Shown here: positions 7,675-15,038 of the stretch, one piece after another | Numbering within the stretch: position 1 is the stretch's first letter | How the letters are laid out: each line of letters opens with the position of its first letter | Origin: Phycisphaerales bacterium | GTDB taxonomy: Bacteria; Planctomycetota; Phycisphaerae; Phycisphaerales; UBA1924 | Assembly: GCA_016793015.1 (NCBI GenBank) | Contig: JAEUJD010000199.1 | Location: 1-35,448 of the forward strand | Reading direction: 5' to 3' | Length of the DNA: 35,448 bases | Position numbers and translations under genes: made by a program | The notes under the pieces: model-generated | What the model saw: only the letters and a program-made list of their open reading frames with translations | Told to the model about the DNA's origin: nothing | Database searches by the model: none

Positions 7675-8553
7675 ATGCGGCGACCTGCCCCAGCACAACC
7701 GATGCCTCCGATTTCGATTTCCATCGTCTGCAAAAACAACATCGAAACGCTACCAAGCGTGCTGGAAGCGGTACGGCCATTGATTGCGGGTTCCGGGGAC
7801 GAAGCCGGCGAGATCGTTGCGGTCGACAGCGGCTCGCATGATGGAACGATCGAGCTGCTGGAGCGGGCGGGGGCAAGAATCGTCCGATCGGCGTGGCTCG
7901 GGCATATCAAGACCAAGCAACTCGCGCTGATGCAGTGCACCAAGCCTTGGATCCTGTGCCTTGATAGCGACGAGCCGCCGGATGCGGAGCTGTGCGCGGC
8001 GATCATCGGAGCGGTGCGGGACAACGACCAGCGGGTCTCGGGTTACTCTGTGAATCGCAAGCTCTTCTTTGCCGGGCGCTATCTCGACCACTGCTGGCAG
8101 CCCGAGCCTCGGCTCCGGCTCGTGAGAAAGGGTTTCGCGGCCTGGGGCGGGATCGGGCCGCACGACCGGCTGGAGTTGTTGCCGGGCTCGGGGCTCGAAC
8201 GCGCGCTGCGCGGCACTCTGCGGCACGATTCATTCCGCAGTTTCTCGGATCACCTGGAACGGCAGGTCACATACGCGAAGCTCTCCGCGAATGCGCTCTT
8301 CGAGCGGGGTGAGCGCAGCAGCCCGCTGCACATCATGACCACGGCGCCCGCGGCATTTCTGAAGCAGGTTGTGATCAAGAGCGGTTGGCGCGATGGATGG
8401 CGCGGAATTCTGGCGGCGGCGTCCACTGCCGCGGGAACCCTCATGAAGCACATCGTGCTCACGGAGCTGACCATGCGCGAGCGCGAACGGCTCGGCACGA
8501 AGCCTGCTGAAGAGAAGAGGGCTGGAGTGAGTCCGATCGGCAGCGATGCCTGA
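7675..8553 (+). CDS. Family 2 glycosyltransferase, WaaE-like
   Basis: A 292-residue GT-A enzyme. The start ISISIVCKNN, the VAVDSGSHDGT segment and the DSDE metal-binding stretch (LCLDSDEPPDAEL) are classic GT2 features. The following region (GYSVNRKLFFAGRYLDHCW...EPRLRLVRKG) is typical of the WaaE/KdtX branch that adds a hexose to the LPS inner core. The ATG at 7675 is favoured over the one at 7702 because AGGA lies at 7664-7667 at good spacing. The C-terminal 100 residues are helical and may touch the membrane. It diverges from the Kdo-kinase-like gene, so the two probably act on the same glycolipid. Confidence 0.88.
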   Translation: MRRPAPAQPMPPISISIVCKNNIETLPSVLEAVRPLIAGSGDEAGEIVAVDSGSHDGTIELLERAGARIVRSAWLGHIKTKQLALMQCTKPWILCLDSDEPPDAELCAAIIGAVRDNDQRVSGYSVNRKLFFAGRYLDHCWQPEPRLRLVRKGFAAWGGIGPHDRLELLPGSGLERALRGTLRHDSFRSFSDHLERQVTYAKLSANALFERGERSSPLHIMTTAPAAFLKQVVIKSGWRDGWRGILAAASTAAGTLMKHIVLTELTMRERERLGTKPAEEKRAGVSPIGSDA

Positions 8554-8564
8554 GCGGCCCGCGA

Positions 8565-8888
8565 TCAGGCCGCGATTGCCTGCTGGAACTGCAAGCCGAG
8601 GCGATAGCTCTTGCCCACACGAACGCAGGCGACGACACGGCCGGTCCGGCGGGGCTGCGACGGATCATCGGGATACAACTGGAACGTTGTGCCCGGCTTT
8701 ATCTCGCCATCGGTGTAGACGCCAAGGCCTCCGTAGGCGGTATCGGCCACGCGGACGCTGGAAAGCAGGGGCGAGCGGTTGGGGCGATGGAAAACGGCGA
8801 CGGCGGAACCTGCCGCGGCACGACGCTCGGAGCGGCGGCGTTCAAAGCGGAGCGGGGTGGAGGAAGGTTCGCATGCCGTTGCTTGCAT
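8565..8888 (-). CDS. PilZ-domain protein
   Basis: A 107-residue protein that is almost all PilZ domain. The c-di-GMP-binding arginine motif appears as RRRSERR at residues 17-23. The second motif, usually (D/N)xSxxG, appears as DTAYGG at 49-54, with Ala where Ser is usual. The end GRVVACVRVGKSYRLGLQF matches the closing beta strands. The ATG at 8888 is chosen since longer forms run into the DAHP synthase gene and have no homology. The cyclic nucleotide may still bind through the arginines; the Ser to Ala change makes affinity uncertain. It lies 62 bp downstream of the DAHP synthase gene on the same strand. Confidence 0.8.
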   Translation of the reverse strand: MQATACEPSSTPLRFERRRSERRAAAGSAVAVFHRPNRSPLLSSVRVADTAYGGLGVYTDGEIKPGTTFQLYPDDPSQPRRTGRVVACVRVGKSYRLGLQFQQAIAA

Positions 8889-8950
8889 GCACTGCGTATC
8901 GGACGAGATCGGGGGTGACTTTGGCCTTGGAGTTCGGTCGCAAGGCTGAT

Positions 8951-10363
8951 TTACAGAGTCTTCTTCTCCGCTGCCTGTGAATCTGGGCGCTTTGACAGCC
9001 GCCGGGACAGGAGGAAGGCCATTTCCAAGGCCTGCTGGTAGTTCAGGCGGGGGTCGCAAAGGCTTGCGTAGTTGGTGGAGAGATCGGCCTCGGTGACGCC
9101 CGAGCCGCCTCCGATGCACTCTGTGACGTCCTCACCGGTCAACTCGAAATGAACGCCCCCGAGGATCGTGCCGAGCTGAGCGTGGACGGAGCAGGTCTGA
9201 TCGATCTCGGAGCAAATCGCATCGAACGAGCGGGTCTTGATGCCGCTGGCGGTGGTGATCTGATTGCCGTGCATGGGGTCGCACATCCAGAGAACGCGCT
9301 TGCCGGCTTCGTGGACCGCTTTGACGATCGGGGGTAGTGCCGCCGCCACGTTTGGTGCACCCATGCGGCAAATGAGAGAGAGACGGCCCGGGATGTCGGT
9401 CGGGTTGAGGTGATTGCAGAGCGCGACGACGTCAGCGGGCGCAGCTTTGGGGCCGATTTTGACGCCGATGGGGTTGCGGATGCCTTTGAAGAACTCGACG
9501 TGCGCGCCCGTGAGGGCTCGGGTGCGCTCGCCGATCCACGGCATGTGCGTCGCGAGGTTGTAGTGGCCATCGCGGCGCGGAACGGTGCGCGTCTGCGCAC
9601 TTTCGTACTCGAGGCTAAGACCTTCGTGGCTCGTGAAGAACTCGACGCGGGTGAGATCGTCCACGGCTTTCTCGCCCAGAGCTTCCATGAAGCGCAGGCC
9701 GTCGGCGAGATTCTCGGTCATGCGTCGATATTCGGCGCGGACCTGATCTGACAAGCTGGCGTGATGGAAGAACGAGAGATCCCAGTATTCGGGATGGTGA
9801 AGGTCGGCAAAGCCGCCATCGACCAGGGCGCGAATGAAGTTCAGCGTGAGCGCCGCGTGCTTGTAGCCCCGGACCATGAGGTTCGGATCGGGGCGCCGGG
9901 CCTCGGGCGTGAAATCGGCGGAGTTGAAGAGATCGCCGAAGTAACTCGGGAGCGAAACCTTCGAGCCCGCAACATCGCGCGTCTCGATCGGGTTGCTGCG
10001 GGGCTTGGCGTATTGGCCCGCGAAGCGACCGATGCGCACCACCGGCTTCTTGAGCCCGTGCACCATCACGAGCGACATCTGGAGAAGGATCTTGAGCTTG
10101 CTCGTGATCGTGCTGCTGCGGCAGTCGGCCAGGGTCTCGGCGCAGTCGCCCCCTTGCAGCACAAAGCGCTTGCCTTCCTGCGCTTCGGCGAGGAAATTTC
10201 GAAGCCGTTCGATCTCCCAGCTTGTGACCAGGGGCGGCAGATCGCGCAGCTGCTTCTCGGCAACGGCGAGCGCCGCAGGATCGTCGTAGTGAACGGCGTG
10301 CGCCTGCGGGGCCTTGCGCCAGGAATCGGGCGACCAGTCGGAATGTGGGGAGTCGTTTTTCAA
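8951..10363 (-). CDS. 3-deoxy-D-arabino-heptulosonate-7-phosphate (DAHP) synthase, class II
   Basis: This enzyme condenses phosphoenolpyruvate and erythrose-4-phosphate, the first step of the shikimate pathway. The 470 residues fit the class II (plant/actinobacterial AroG) form. Seen motifs are LQGGDCAE with its metal-binding Cys, RIGRFAGQYAKPRS, SHEGLSLEYE, GVKIGPKA and LWMCDPMHGN. No in-frame ATG precedes the conserved core until far inside it, so the TTG at 10363 (LKNDSPHSDW) is taken as the start; it gives the usual family length and the N-terminal SWR/DDPAAL segment typical of the class. No other aromatic-pathway gene is adjacent. Downstream on the same strand is the PilZ gene. Confidence 0.95.
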   Translation of the reverse strand: MKNDSPHSDWSPDSWRKAPQAHAVHYDDPAALAVAEKQLRDLPPLVTSWEIERLRNFLAEAQEGKRFVLQGGDCAETLADCRSSTITSKLKILLQMSLVMVHGLKKPVVRIGRFAGQYAKPRSNPIETRDVAGSKVSLPSYFGDLFNSADFTPEARRPDPNLMVRGYKHAALTLNFIRALVDGGFADLHHPEYWDLSFFHHASLSDQVRAEYRRMTENLADGLRFMEALGEKAVDDLTRVEFFTSHEGLSLEYESAQTRTVPRRDGHYNLATHMPWIGERTRALTGAHVEFFKGIRNPIGVKIGPKAAPADVVALCNHLNPTDIPGRLSLICRMGAPNVAAALPPIVKAVHEAGKRVLWMCDPMHGNQITTASGIKTRSFDAICSEIDQTCSVHAQLGTILGGVHFELTGEDVTECIGGGSGVTEADLSTNYASLCDPRLNYQQALEMAFLLSRRLSKRPDSQAAEKKTL

Positions 10364-10533
10364 TCGAAGGCCAGTGTTCGAGCGGAAGGGATCTGGAACG
10401 TCAGAAGGTCGGCTGGAAGCAGCCTTTGCAATGGCACGGGGCGCGGGACGGGGATTTTTCGCACAAATTCGTGTGAAGGCGAAAGTAGCGCGCCAAGAAG
10501 GCCGATCGCCCATGTGTTCGCGGTTATTAGGAC

Positions 10534-10618
10534 ACCGGCACTCGCCGGTCGGCCGCGAGGTTGGGAGGCGCCCGGTTGGGTCGGCCTCCAGGCACCGCCT
10601 TCCCCTCCGGGGAGGCGG
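10534..10618 (+). promoter_or_regulatory. Hairpin-rich leader of the basic-protein gene
   Basis: Three inverted repeats sit in a row: ACCGGC/GCCGGT (10534-10539 with 10544-10549), GGAGGC/GCCTCC (10564-10569 with 10584-10589) and a 10-bp stem with one bulged T (10595-10605 with 10609-10618, loop TCC). The last ends 21 bases before the start codon. The 10364-10639 gap also serves as the divergent promoter region for DAHP synthase. No -35/-10 pair is clear. RNA control of the basic-protein gene is an inference. Confidence 0.45.
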
Positions 10619-10639
10619 GGCACATCGGAGACCGAAGAC

Positions 10640-10927
10640 ATGGCGACTCGCAAGAACACCCGTAAGGCCCGCACGACGACGAAACGCGTTGCCCGCCGCA
10701 CCGTGAAGCGCACGGCCAACCGCACGACGGCCAAGAAGGCCCGTCGCACGTCGAACTGGTTCAACTACTCGTTCAGCAAGTTCGCAAAGAAGAACAAGCG
10801 CACCGCCCGCAAGACCGGCGCGAAGAAGTCGTGGAACAAGACCCGCAAGGCGACCCGTCGCACGACGGCCAAAAAGTTCTCGTACAAGTTCTCGACGGCC
10901 CGTCGCAGCTATCGCCGCGCGGCCTGA
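10640..10927 (+). CDS. Highly basic histone-like protein (95 aa)
   Basis: The ATG at 10640 follows GGAG at 10627-10630. Of 95 residues 37 are Lys or Arg by my count, with no Asp, Glu, Cys, His or Pro. TTAKK and KRTARK/KRTANRT blocks recur, and two aromatic islands (SNWFNYSFSKF and KKFSYKFS) break the basic stretches and look like copies of one unit. The composition resembles histone H1-like nucleoid proteins and planctomycetal basic proteins, so nucleic-acid binding is likely, but no defined fold (HU, AlbA, HMG) is visible. It stands alone between a structured leader and a strong terminator, which suits an abundant, separately controlled product. A ribosome-associated role is an alternative. 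Confidence 0.85.
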   Translation: MATRKNTRKARTTTKRVARRTVKRTANRTTAKKARRTSNWFNYSFSKFAKKNKRTARKTGAKKSWNKTRKATRRTTAKKFSYKFSTARRSYRRAA

Positions 10928-10969
10928 GTGAACATCGCCGGCAAGGCGAACAAGCTCTTTGTGCAGCGG

Positions 10970-11000
10970 CCTCCGCGCGAGCGGGGGTCGTTGTTTTTTT
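10970..11000 (+). terminator. Rho-independent terminator of the basic-protein gene
   Basis: A 7-bp GC-rich stem (10970-10976 with 10981-10987, one T-G pair) closes on a GCGA tetraloop of the stable GNRA class. It is followed by TCGTTG and a run of seven T at 10994-11000. It begins 43 bases after the stop codon at 10925-10927 and points in the gene's direction. Confidence 0.85.
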
Positions 11001-11026
11001 GAGTGACGTCCGGACAATCGCAAAGG

Positions 11027-11659
11027 TCAGACAGCGCACGACTTTCGCACACGATCGCGGCGTTCGGATGCCTCTGCCTCCGACCGTGCGCAATCCCGCT
11101 CGACTTCCGCCTTTGCGCCCGGCGCGAGCCCCTCGGCGTTGATCCGCACGTTCCACTGCGCGGCCCGCACCGTCGCCTCCGCAAGATCCGCGGCGATCCC
11201 CAAGTCGCTCCGCAAGTATCGGTTACTGATCCGCGCGAGCTGCTCGAACATCCGGAGCAGATCGATCGCGGTCGCCGCGACGCTTTGAGGCACCTGTACG
11301 GCGAGGCGCTGCGCCTCGGGCAATTCGGCGGCGCGGCGGGCATCGCCCGGCGGGAGTTTCTGCAGCGCATTCAGTTGCGAGTATGCCGCGGCATCCTCGT
11401 CCGCGAGTTCCAGGAACATCGCCCGGGCGCGTTCGAGTTTGCCGGCCGCGAGGCGGAGCTCTTCCTGCTGTTCGAGAAGATCCTTCTTGCCGATCGAGTA
11501 GCTCACGACCATTTGAGCCAGTGCCGAAGCCAGCGCCCCCGAAGCCGAGGCGACCGCGCCGCCTCCGGGTGCCGGTGATTTGGCGGCAACCGCAGCGAGG
11601 AAATCCGCGAAGCGCATGTCGGCGAAAGATGTTGTCTGACTGGTTGAGTCGGCGGGCAT
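11027..11659 (-). CDS. Cyclodeaminase/cyclohydrolase family protein (FTCD C-terminal-like)
   Basis: A 210-residue, mostly helical protein. The N-terminal FADFLAAVAAKSPAPGGGAVAS is the hallmark of formiminotetrahydrofolate cyclodeaminase and of stand-alone methenyl-THF cyclohydrolases of the FchA type; the glycine-rich loop lines the folate site. The rest follows the family's long-helix pattern (VPQSVAATAIDLLRMFEQL, SDLGIAADLAEATVRAA, NVRINAEGL). The ATG at 11659 is used; longer forms run across the divergent neighbour. In one-carbon metabolism this would interconvert 5,10-methenyl- and formyl-THF or release ammonia from formimino-THF. Which reaction it performs cannot be told, because no histidine-degradation or formyl-THF gene is nearby. 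Confidence 0.87.
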   Translation of the reverse strand: MPADSTSQTTSFADMRFADFLAAVAAKSPAPGGGAVASASGALASALAQMVVSYSIGKKDLLEQQEELRLAAGKLERARAMFLELADEDAAAYSQLNALQKLPPGDARRAAELPEAQRLAVQVPQSVAATAIDLLRMFEQLARISNRYLRSDLGIAADLAEATVRAAQWNVRINAEGLAPGAKAEVERDCARSEAEASERRDRVRKSCAV

Positions 11660-11708
11660 GCCCGAGCGTACGCCCGGCCCACGGTTGCCGCCCCATCTCC
11701 GGAGTCTG

Positions 11709-12341
11709 ATGCAAAACGCCTTGCAACTACCCGATGCACCTCCCCCGCTGAGCGAACCCCTCGGCTTGAGCGTCCTGCTCTTTGAACAGCCCTGGATTTT
11801 CATAGCGCTTGTGCTGGTGTCGGGGCTCATCGCCTCGTGGTGGTTCAAAAGATCCGGGAATGCGCCGCGGGGGCTCTTGTTTCTTGCCGGAAGCGCCGCG
11901 CTGGCGTGCGTGCTGTTCATGGTCGCGACGATGGTCCTCACCGATCGCGAGCGCATCGCACTCGGGATGCGAGAGCTGCTGCGCACAACCGCAGCAGTCG
12001 ACACGAAGAGCCTGACGAAACTTCTCGATCCGCAGGCGAAGATGTACTACTTCAAGTCCCCGGCGGGCCTTGATCGAGACGGCATCATCGGCGCCGTGAA
12101 GTCCGACCTGGGACAGATGTACCGCATCAAAGACTGGGGAATCCAAGAACTCCAGATCGCTCCGGTGAACCAGGACACGATGGCAACGCAGATGCGCGTG
12201 CGCGTCACGCCCGAGGCGTGGAACTTTCCGCACGTGTCGTGGTGGTCGGTCGAATGGAAAAAAACGGGCGAAGAGTGGCGGGTGATCAATATCCGCCCGC
12301 TGGCGATTCAGTTCTATCAGGGAAATCCGAGCGGAAGGTAG
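11709..12341 (+). CDS. Two-TM membrane protein with a C-terminal NTF2/SnoaL-like region
   Basis: A 210-residue protein starting at the ATG at 11709 (an upstream in-frame ATG at 11658 overlaps the divergent gene). Two membrane segments are clear: about residues 29-47 (PWIFIALVLVSGLIASWWF) and 57-79 (LLFLAGSAALACVLFMVATMV). The remaining 125 residues contain ELLRTTAAVDTKSLTKLLDPQA, then a beta-rich part ending WWSVEWKKTGEEWRVINI, a layout seen in SnoaL/NTF2-like small domains. The location would be the inner membrane with this domain outside or inside; orientation is not determined. There is no known function. It diverges from the cyclodeaminase gene over 49 bp. Confidence 0.8.
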   Translation: MQNALQLPDAPPPLSEPLGLSVLLFEQPWIFIALVLVSGLIASWWFKRSGNAPRGLLFLAGSAALACVLFMVATMVLTDRERIALGMRELLRTTAAVDTKSLTKLLDPQAKMYYFKSPAGLDRDGIIGAVKSDLGQMYRIKDWGIQELQIAPVNQDTMATQMRVRVTPEAWNFPHVSWWSVEWKKTGEEWRVINIRPLAIQFYQGNPSGR

Positions 12342-12350
12342 CAGCAGGCA

Positions 12351-12710
12351 CTAGATTGCGCTCCCGCCCCGCTCGCCGGTGCGGATCCGAACGCATTGCT
12401 CCAAGGGCAGCACGAAGATCTTGCCGTCGCCGATTTCGCCGCCGCCGGAACCGCGTGCCGCGGCAACGATCGCGTCGATCGCTTTCTCCACATACGCGTC
12501 GTTGACGCCGATGGTAATCTGCGCCTTCTGGGCCATGCGGGCGCGAACCTGCTGGCCCCGGAAGTACTCGACTTCGCCCACAGCGCGCCCGTGGCCGTCC
12601 ACCGACGCCACCGTGAGCCGGTAGTTGTCGCCCTCGTCGAGGGTTTTCTGGAGAGCATCCTGCACAGCTTGCAGACGTTCGGGCCGGATGATCGCGATGA
12701 TGAGTTTCAC
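12351..12710 (-). CDS. glnB: PII-family nitrogen regulatory protein (GlnB/GlnK)
   Basis: A 119-residue PII protein starting with a GTG at 12710 that overlaps the amt stop codon by four bases (GTGA). The N-terminus MKLIIAIIRPERLQAVQDAL and the C-terminal signature GDGKIFVLPLEQCVRIRTGE are standard, so ATP/ADP and 2-oxoglutarate binding is expected. The T-loop region reads VDGHGRAVGEVEYFRGQQV: the residue matching E. coli Tyr51, the uridylylation site, is V55, and Tyr46 is F50. The loop leading to it has about four extra residues. Its neighbour amt makes the transporter its probable partner, as in GlnK-AmtB. Control by uridylylation looks impossible at the usual site. Confidence 0.93.
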   Translation of the reverse strand: MKLIIAIIRPERLQAVQDALQKTLDEGDNYRLTVASVDGHGRAVGEVEYFRGQQVRARMAQKAQITIGVNDAYVEKAIDAIVAAARGSGGGEIGDGKIFVLPLEQCVRIRTGERGGSAI

Positions 12711-14050
12711 AGGTGATACCCCCGCTCGCCGTGGATGGTGATGTCGAGTCCGTCGCGTTCCTGCGTGTCGGTCACGCGGAGGCCGACAACGAGGTTCACG
12801 ATGGTTCCGATGATGATGGTCATGACAAAGGCAAAAGCGACCGTCACGCCCACGCCCAGCAACTGCAGGCCGATCTGGCGGAACCCGCCGCCGTTCACAA
12901 GGCCGGCGACGGGCGTGAAGCAGAAGATGCCTGTCGCAATCGCGCCCCACATGCCGCCGACGCCGTGGACACCAAACGCATCGAGCGAATCGTCCTTGCG
13001 ATGCCGGGCCTTGCACTGCACCGCGAGGTAGCAGACGACCGAGCCGCCCGCTCCGATCACAATGGCCCACATCGGCGTCACGTGCCCGGCAGCAGGCGTG
13101 ATTGCGACCAGGCCCGCAACGATGCCCGATGCCACGCCCAGGCTGGTCGGCTTGCCGGTGTGCTTCCACTCGAGCAGCATCCAGACCAGTGCCGCGGCCG
13201 CTGCGGCGGTCTGTGTCGTCGTAAACGCCAGAACCGCGGCATACCCCGCAACGGGGCTCTCAACCGCGACCGCGCTGCCCGCGTTGAAGCCAAACCAGCC
13301 GAACCACAAGAGGCCCGCACCGGTGAGCGTCAGAACAAGGCTGTTGGGCATGATCGCGCCATCCGGATAATCGCGACGATTTCCAACAAGCAGCACAAGC
13401 GCCAGCGCCGACACGCCCGACGCGATGTGAACGACCGTGCCGCCCGCGAAGTCCAGCACGCCCTTCTCGAAGAGCCAGCCGCCGCTCGCCCAGACCCAGT
13501 GCGCCAGCGGGCAGTAGACAAAGGTGGACCAGAGCAGGATGAACAGCACATACGCACGAAAACTGATGCGTTCGGCGACAGCGCCGGCGATGAGCGCCGG
13601 CGTGATGATCGCGAACTTTCCCTGGAACATCGCAAAGACAAGTTCAGGAACTCGTTTATCCCCGTAGAGCGCATCGTGCGAGATGCCGTTGAAGGCGATG
13701 TACTCGGGGCTCCAGCCGATGAAACCGCCGATCGACTTGCCGAACGCCAGGCAGTAGCCGATCAGCACCCATTGCAGGCCGATGATCGCCATCGCGACAA
13801 AGGCGTGGAGCATGGTGGTCAGCACGTTCTTCCGCCGCACCATGCCGCCGTAGAAGAGCGCCAGCCCCGGCACCATCAGCAGCACCATGGCGGAGGACAT
13901 GAGCATCCACGCGGTGCTGCCGGAGTCGATCTGGCTGGCCGCCACGACCGGTGCCGCGGCGGGTGCCGATGCGGCTTGCGCCGCGACCACGGGGTCGGCG
14001 AGCGCAAGCGAAACTCCCCCAGCAACCCCCCCGAGAATCGAGTCGAGCAT
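12707..14050 (-). CDS. amtB: Ammonium transporter (Amt/AmtB/Rh family)
   Basis: A 447-residue channel-type transporter with about eleven membrane helices. The conserved pore histidines appear in GGTVVHIASGVSAL and DAFGVHGVGGMWG; FYGGMVRRKNVL and WFGWFGFNAGSA are further signatures. The N-terminus up to about residue 40 is hydrophobic then Ala/Pro-rich and may be a cleaved signal, as in many Amt proteins. The ATG at 14050 follows GGGAGG at five bases' distance. PII is coupled to its 3' end by GTGA. The order amt-glnB is the reverse of the common glnK-amtB, but translational coupling is kept. It imports ammonium under nitrogen limitation. Confidence 0.97.
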   Translation of the reverse strand: MLDSILGGVAGGVSLALADPVVAAQAASAPAAAPVVAASQIDSGSTAWMLMSSAMVLLMVPGLALFYGGMVRRKNVLTTMLHAFVAMAIIGLQWVLIGYCLAFGKSIGGFIGWSPEYIAFNGISHDALYGDKRVPELVFAMFQGKFAIITPALIAGAVAERISFRAYVLFILLWSTFVYCPLAHWVWASGGWLFEKGVLDFAGGTVVHIASGVSALALVLLVGNRRDYPDGAIMPNSLVLTLTGAGLLWFGWFGFNAGSAVAVESPVAGYAAVLAFTTTQTAAAAAALVWMLLEWKHTGKPTSLGVASGIVAGLVAITPAAGHVTPMWAIVIGAGGSVVCYLAVQCKARHRKDDSLDAFGVHGVGGMWGAIATGIFCFTPVAGLVNGGGFRQIGLQLLGVGVTVAFAFVMTIIIGTIVNLVVGLRVTDTQERDGLDITIHGERGYHL

Positions 14051-14076
14051 GATGCCTCCCGAACAGCCCGCGTGGA

Positions 14077-14099
14077 GCGTCCGACAGAATTCCGGACGC
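14077..14099 (-). promoter_or_regulatory. Inverted repeat in the amt leader
   Basis: GCGTCCG at 14077-14083 and CGGACGC at 14093-14099 form a perfect 7-bp dyad with a 9-base spacer, 27-49 bases upstream of the amt start. It lies in the 161-bp region shared with the divergent lipoprotein gene. It could be an operator or an mRNA hairpin. I see no sigma-54 -24/-12 pair. Confidence 0.4.
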
Positions 14100-14211
14100 G
14101 CGTGCCCGCACGGCGCGGTACAAGTGCGGAAGCCCGGATGACCGATGGTGACACCGGTCGATGGGTTCGTCAAGTCACTTCGCCCTGCCTGCGCCCCCTA
14201 TTCTCCGGTTG

Positions 14212-14988
14212 ATGCGTTTCGGGAACGTTTCATCTTCGATTCTGATCGCGCTCGGCGCATCGACGCTGATCGGCTGTGCCGCGCGATCGCCGGATGTTGC
14301 GGTGCCGGCAGCGGAGTACACCGGGGCGTTTACCGCTGCCCGCGACGTGCTGCATTCGTACCGATTCCCGCTCGATCGCATCGATGCCCGCGCCGGAGTG
14401 CTGACGACGCACGCCAGCGGCAGCGCCGGGCTCTTCACGCCGTGGACCGGACAGGAAACAACTCTGGGCCAGCAGTGGGAAGACACGATCCACGACCAGC
14501 AGCGCCGGGTCGAGATCGTTTTTTCAGAATCACCCGGTGCATCAACCGGACCAGAGAAAGCCGAGCTGATGGCGGATCAGGCCCGCGCTCACGCGGATGA
14601 CTTGCTCGAAGCCCCGCGGGACACCACCGCACGCGTGGTCGTCATCGTCGAACGCATCTATCAATTCGGCTGGCGCCCGAATACCAAGTCGACTGTCCTC
14701 ATGTCGCTGACCGAGGACACGCAGCCCGATGCGCCGTCGCGGGTTGTCGTGGATTTCTCCGAGGACCCGCACCTTGCGGGCCGTATCGCGGCGGATATCC
14801 GCGCACTGATCGCCAAGCGCGCAATCGCGAAAGCCCCGCTCCCGCAAGCGGGTCAGGATGCCGCAGAGCAGCGCGACCAAATGCCCGTGCAGCAGCCCAA
14901 TCAACAACCTGTTCAGCAGCAGCCGGTCCAGCAGGTGCCGTTGCAGCAGGTGCAAGAACCCGCACCAACCCAGCGGGTCTCTGAGTAA
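14212..14988 (+). CDS. Lipoprotein with a Gln/Pro-rich C-terminal tail
   Basis: A 258-residue protein. The ATG at 14212 gives a lipoprotein signal (MRFGNVSSSILIALGASTLIGC) with the lipobox cysteine at residue 22; a start at 14161 would displace it. Behind the Cys is a domain of about 180 residues with no family I recognise: YTGAFTAARDVLHSYRFPLDRIDARAGVLTT recalls planctomycetal proteins of the YVTN-like outer membrane set only in style. The last 40 residues are a degenerate repeat of QQP/PVQQ (about 14875-14965), probably disordered. It should be anchored in a membrane facing the periplasm. It diverges from amt, but nothing ties it to ammonium uptake. Confidence 0.85.
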   Translation: MRFGNVSSSILIALGASTLIGCAARSPDVAVPAAEYTGAFTAARDVLHSYRFPLDRIDARAGVLTTHASGSAGLFTPWTGQETTLGQQWEDTIHDQQRRVEIVFSESPGASTGPEKAELMADQARAHADDLLEAPRDTTARVVVIVERIYQFGWRPNTKSTVLMSLTEDTQPDAPSRVVVDFSEDPHLAGRIAADIRALIAKRAIAKAPLPQAGQDAAEQRDQMPVQQPNQQPVQQQPVQQVPLQQVQEPAPTQRVSE

Positions 14989-15038
14989 GGGCGTTCCCCC
15001 CCACTCCCCCGCTCCACTCCGTGCGGTCGGAAGGCCGT

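Noticed and set aside
12713..14212. A 499-residue open frame antisense to amt.
   Set aside because: It is the mirror of a strongly conserved ammonium transporter; its His/Asp/Arg-rich translation has no domain and arises from GC-rich codon bias.
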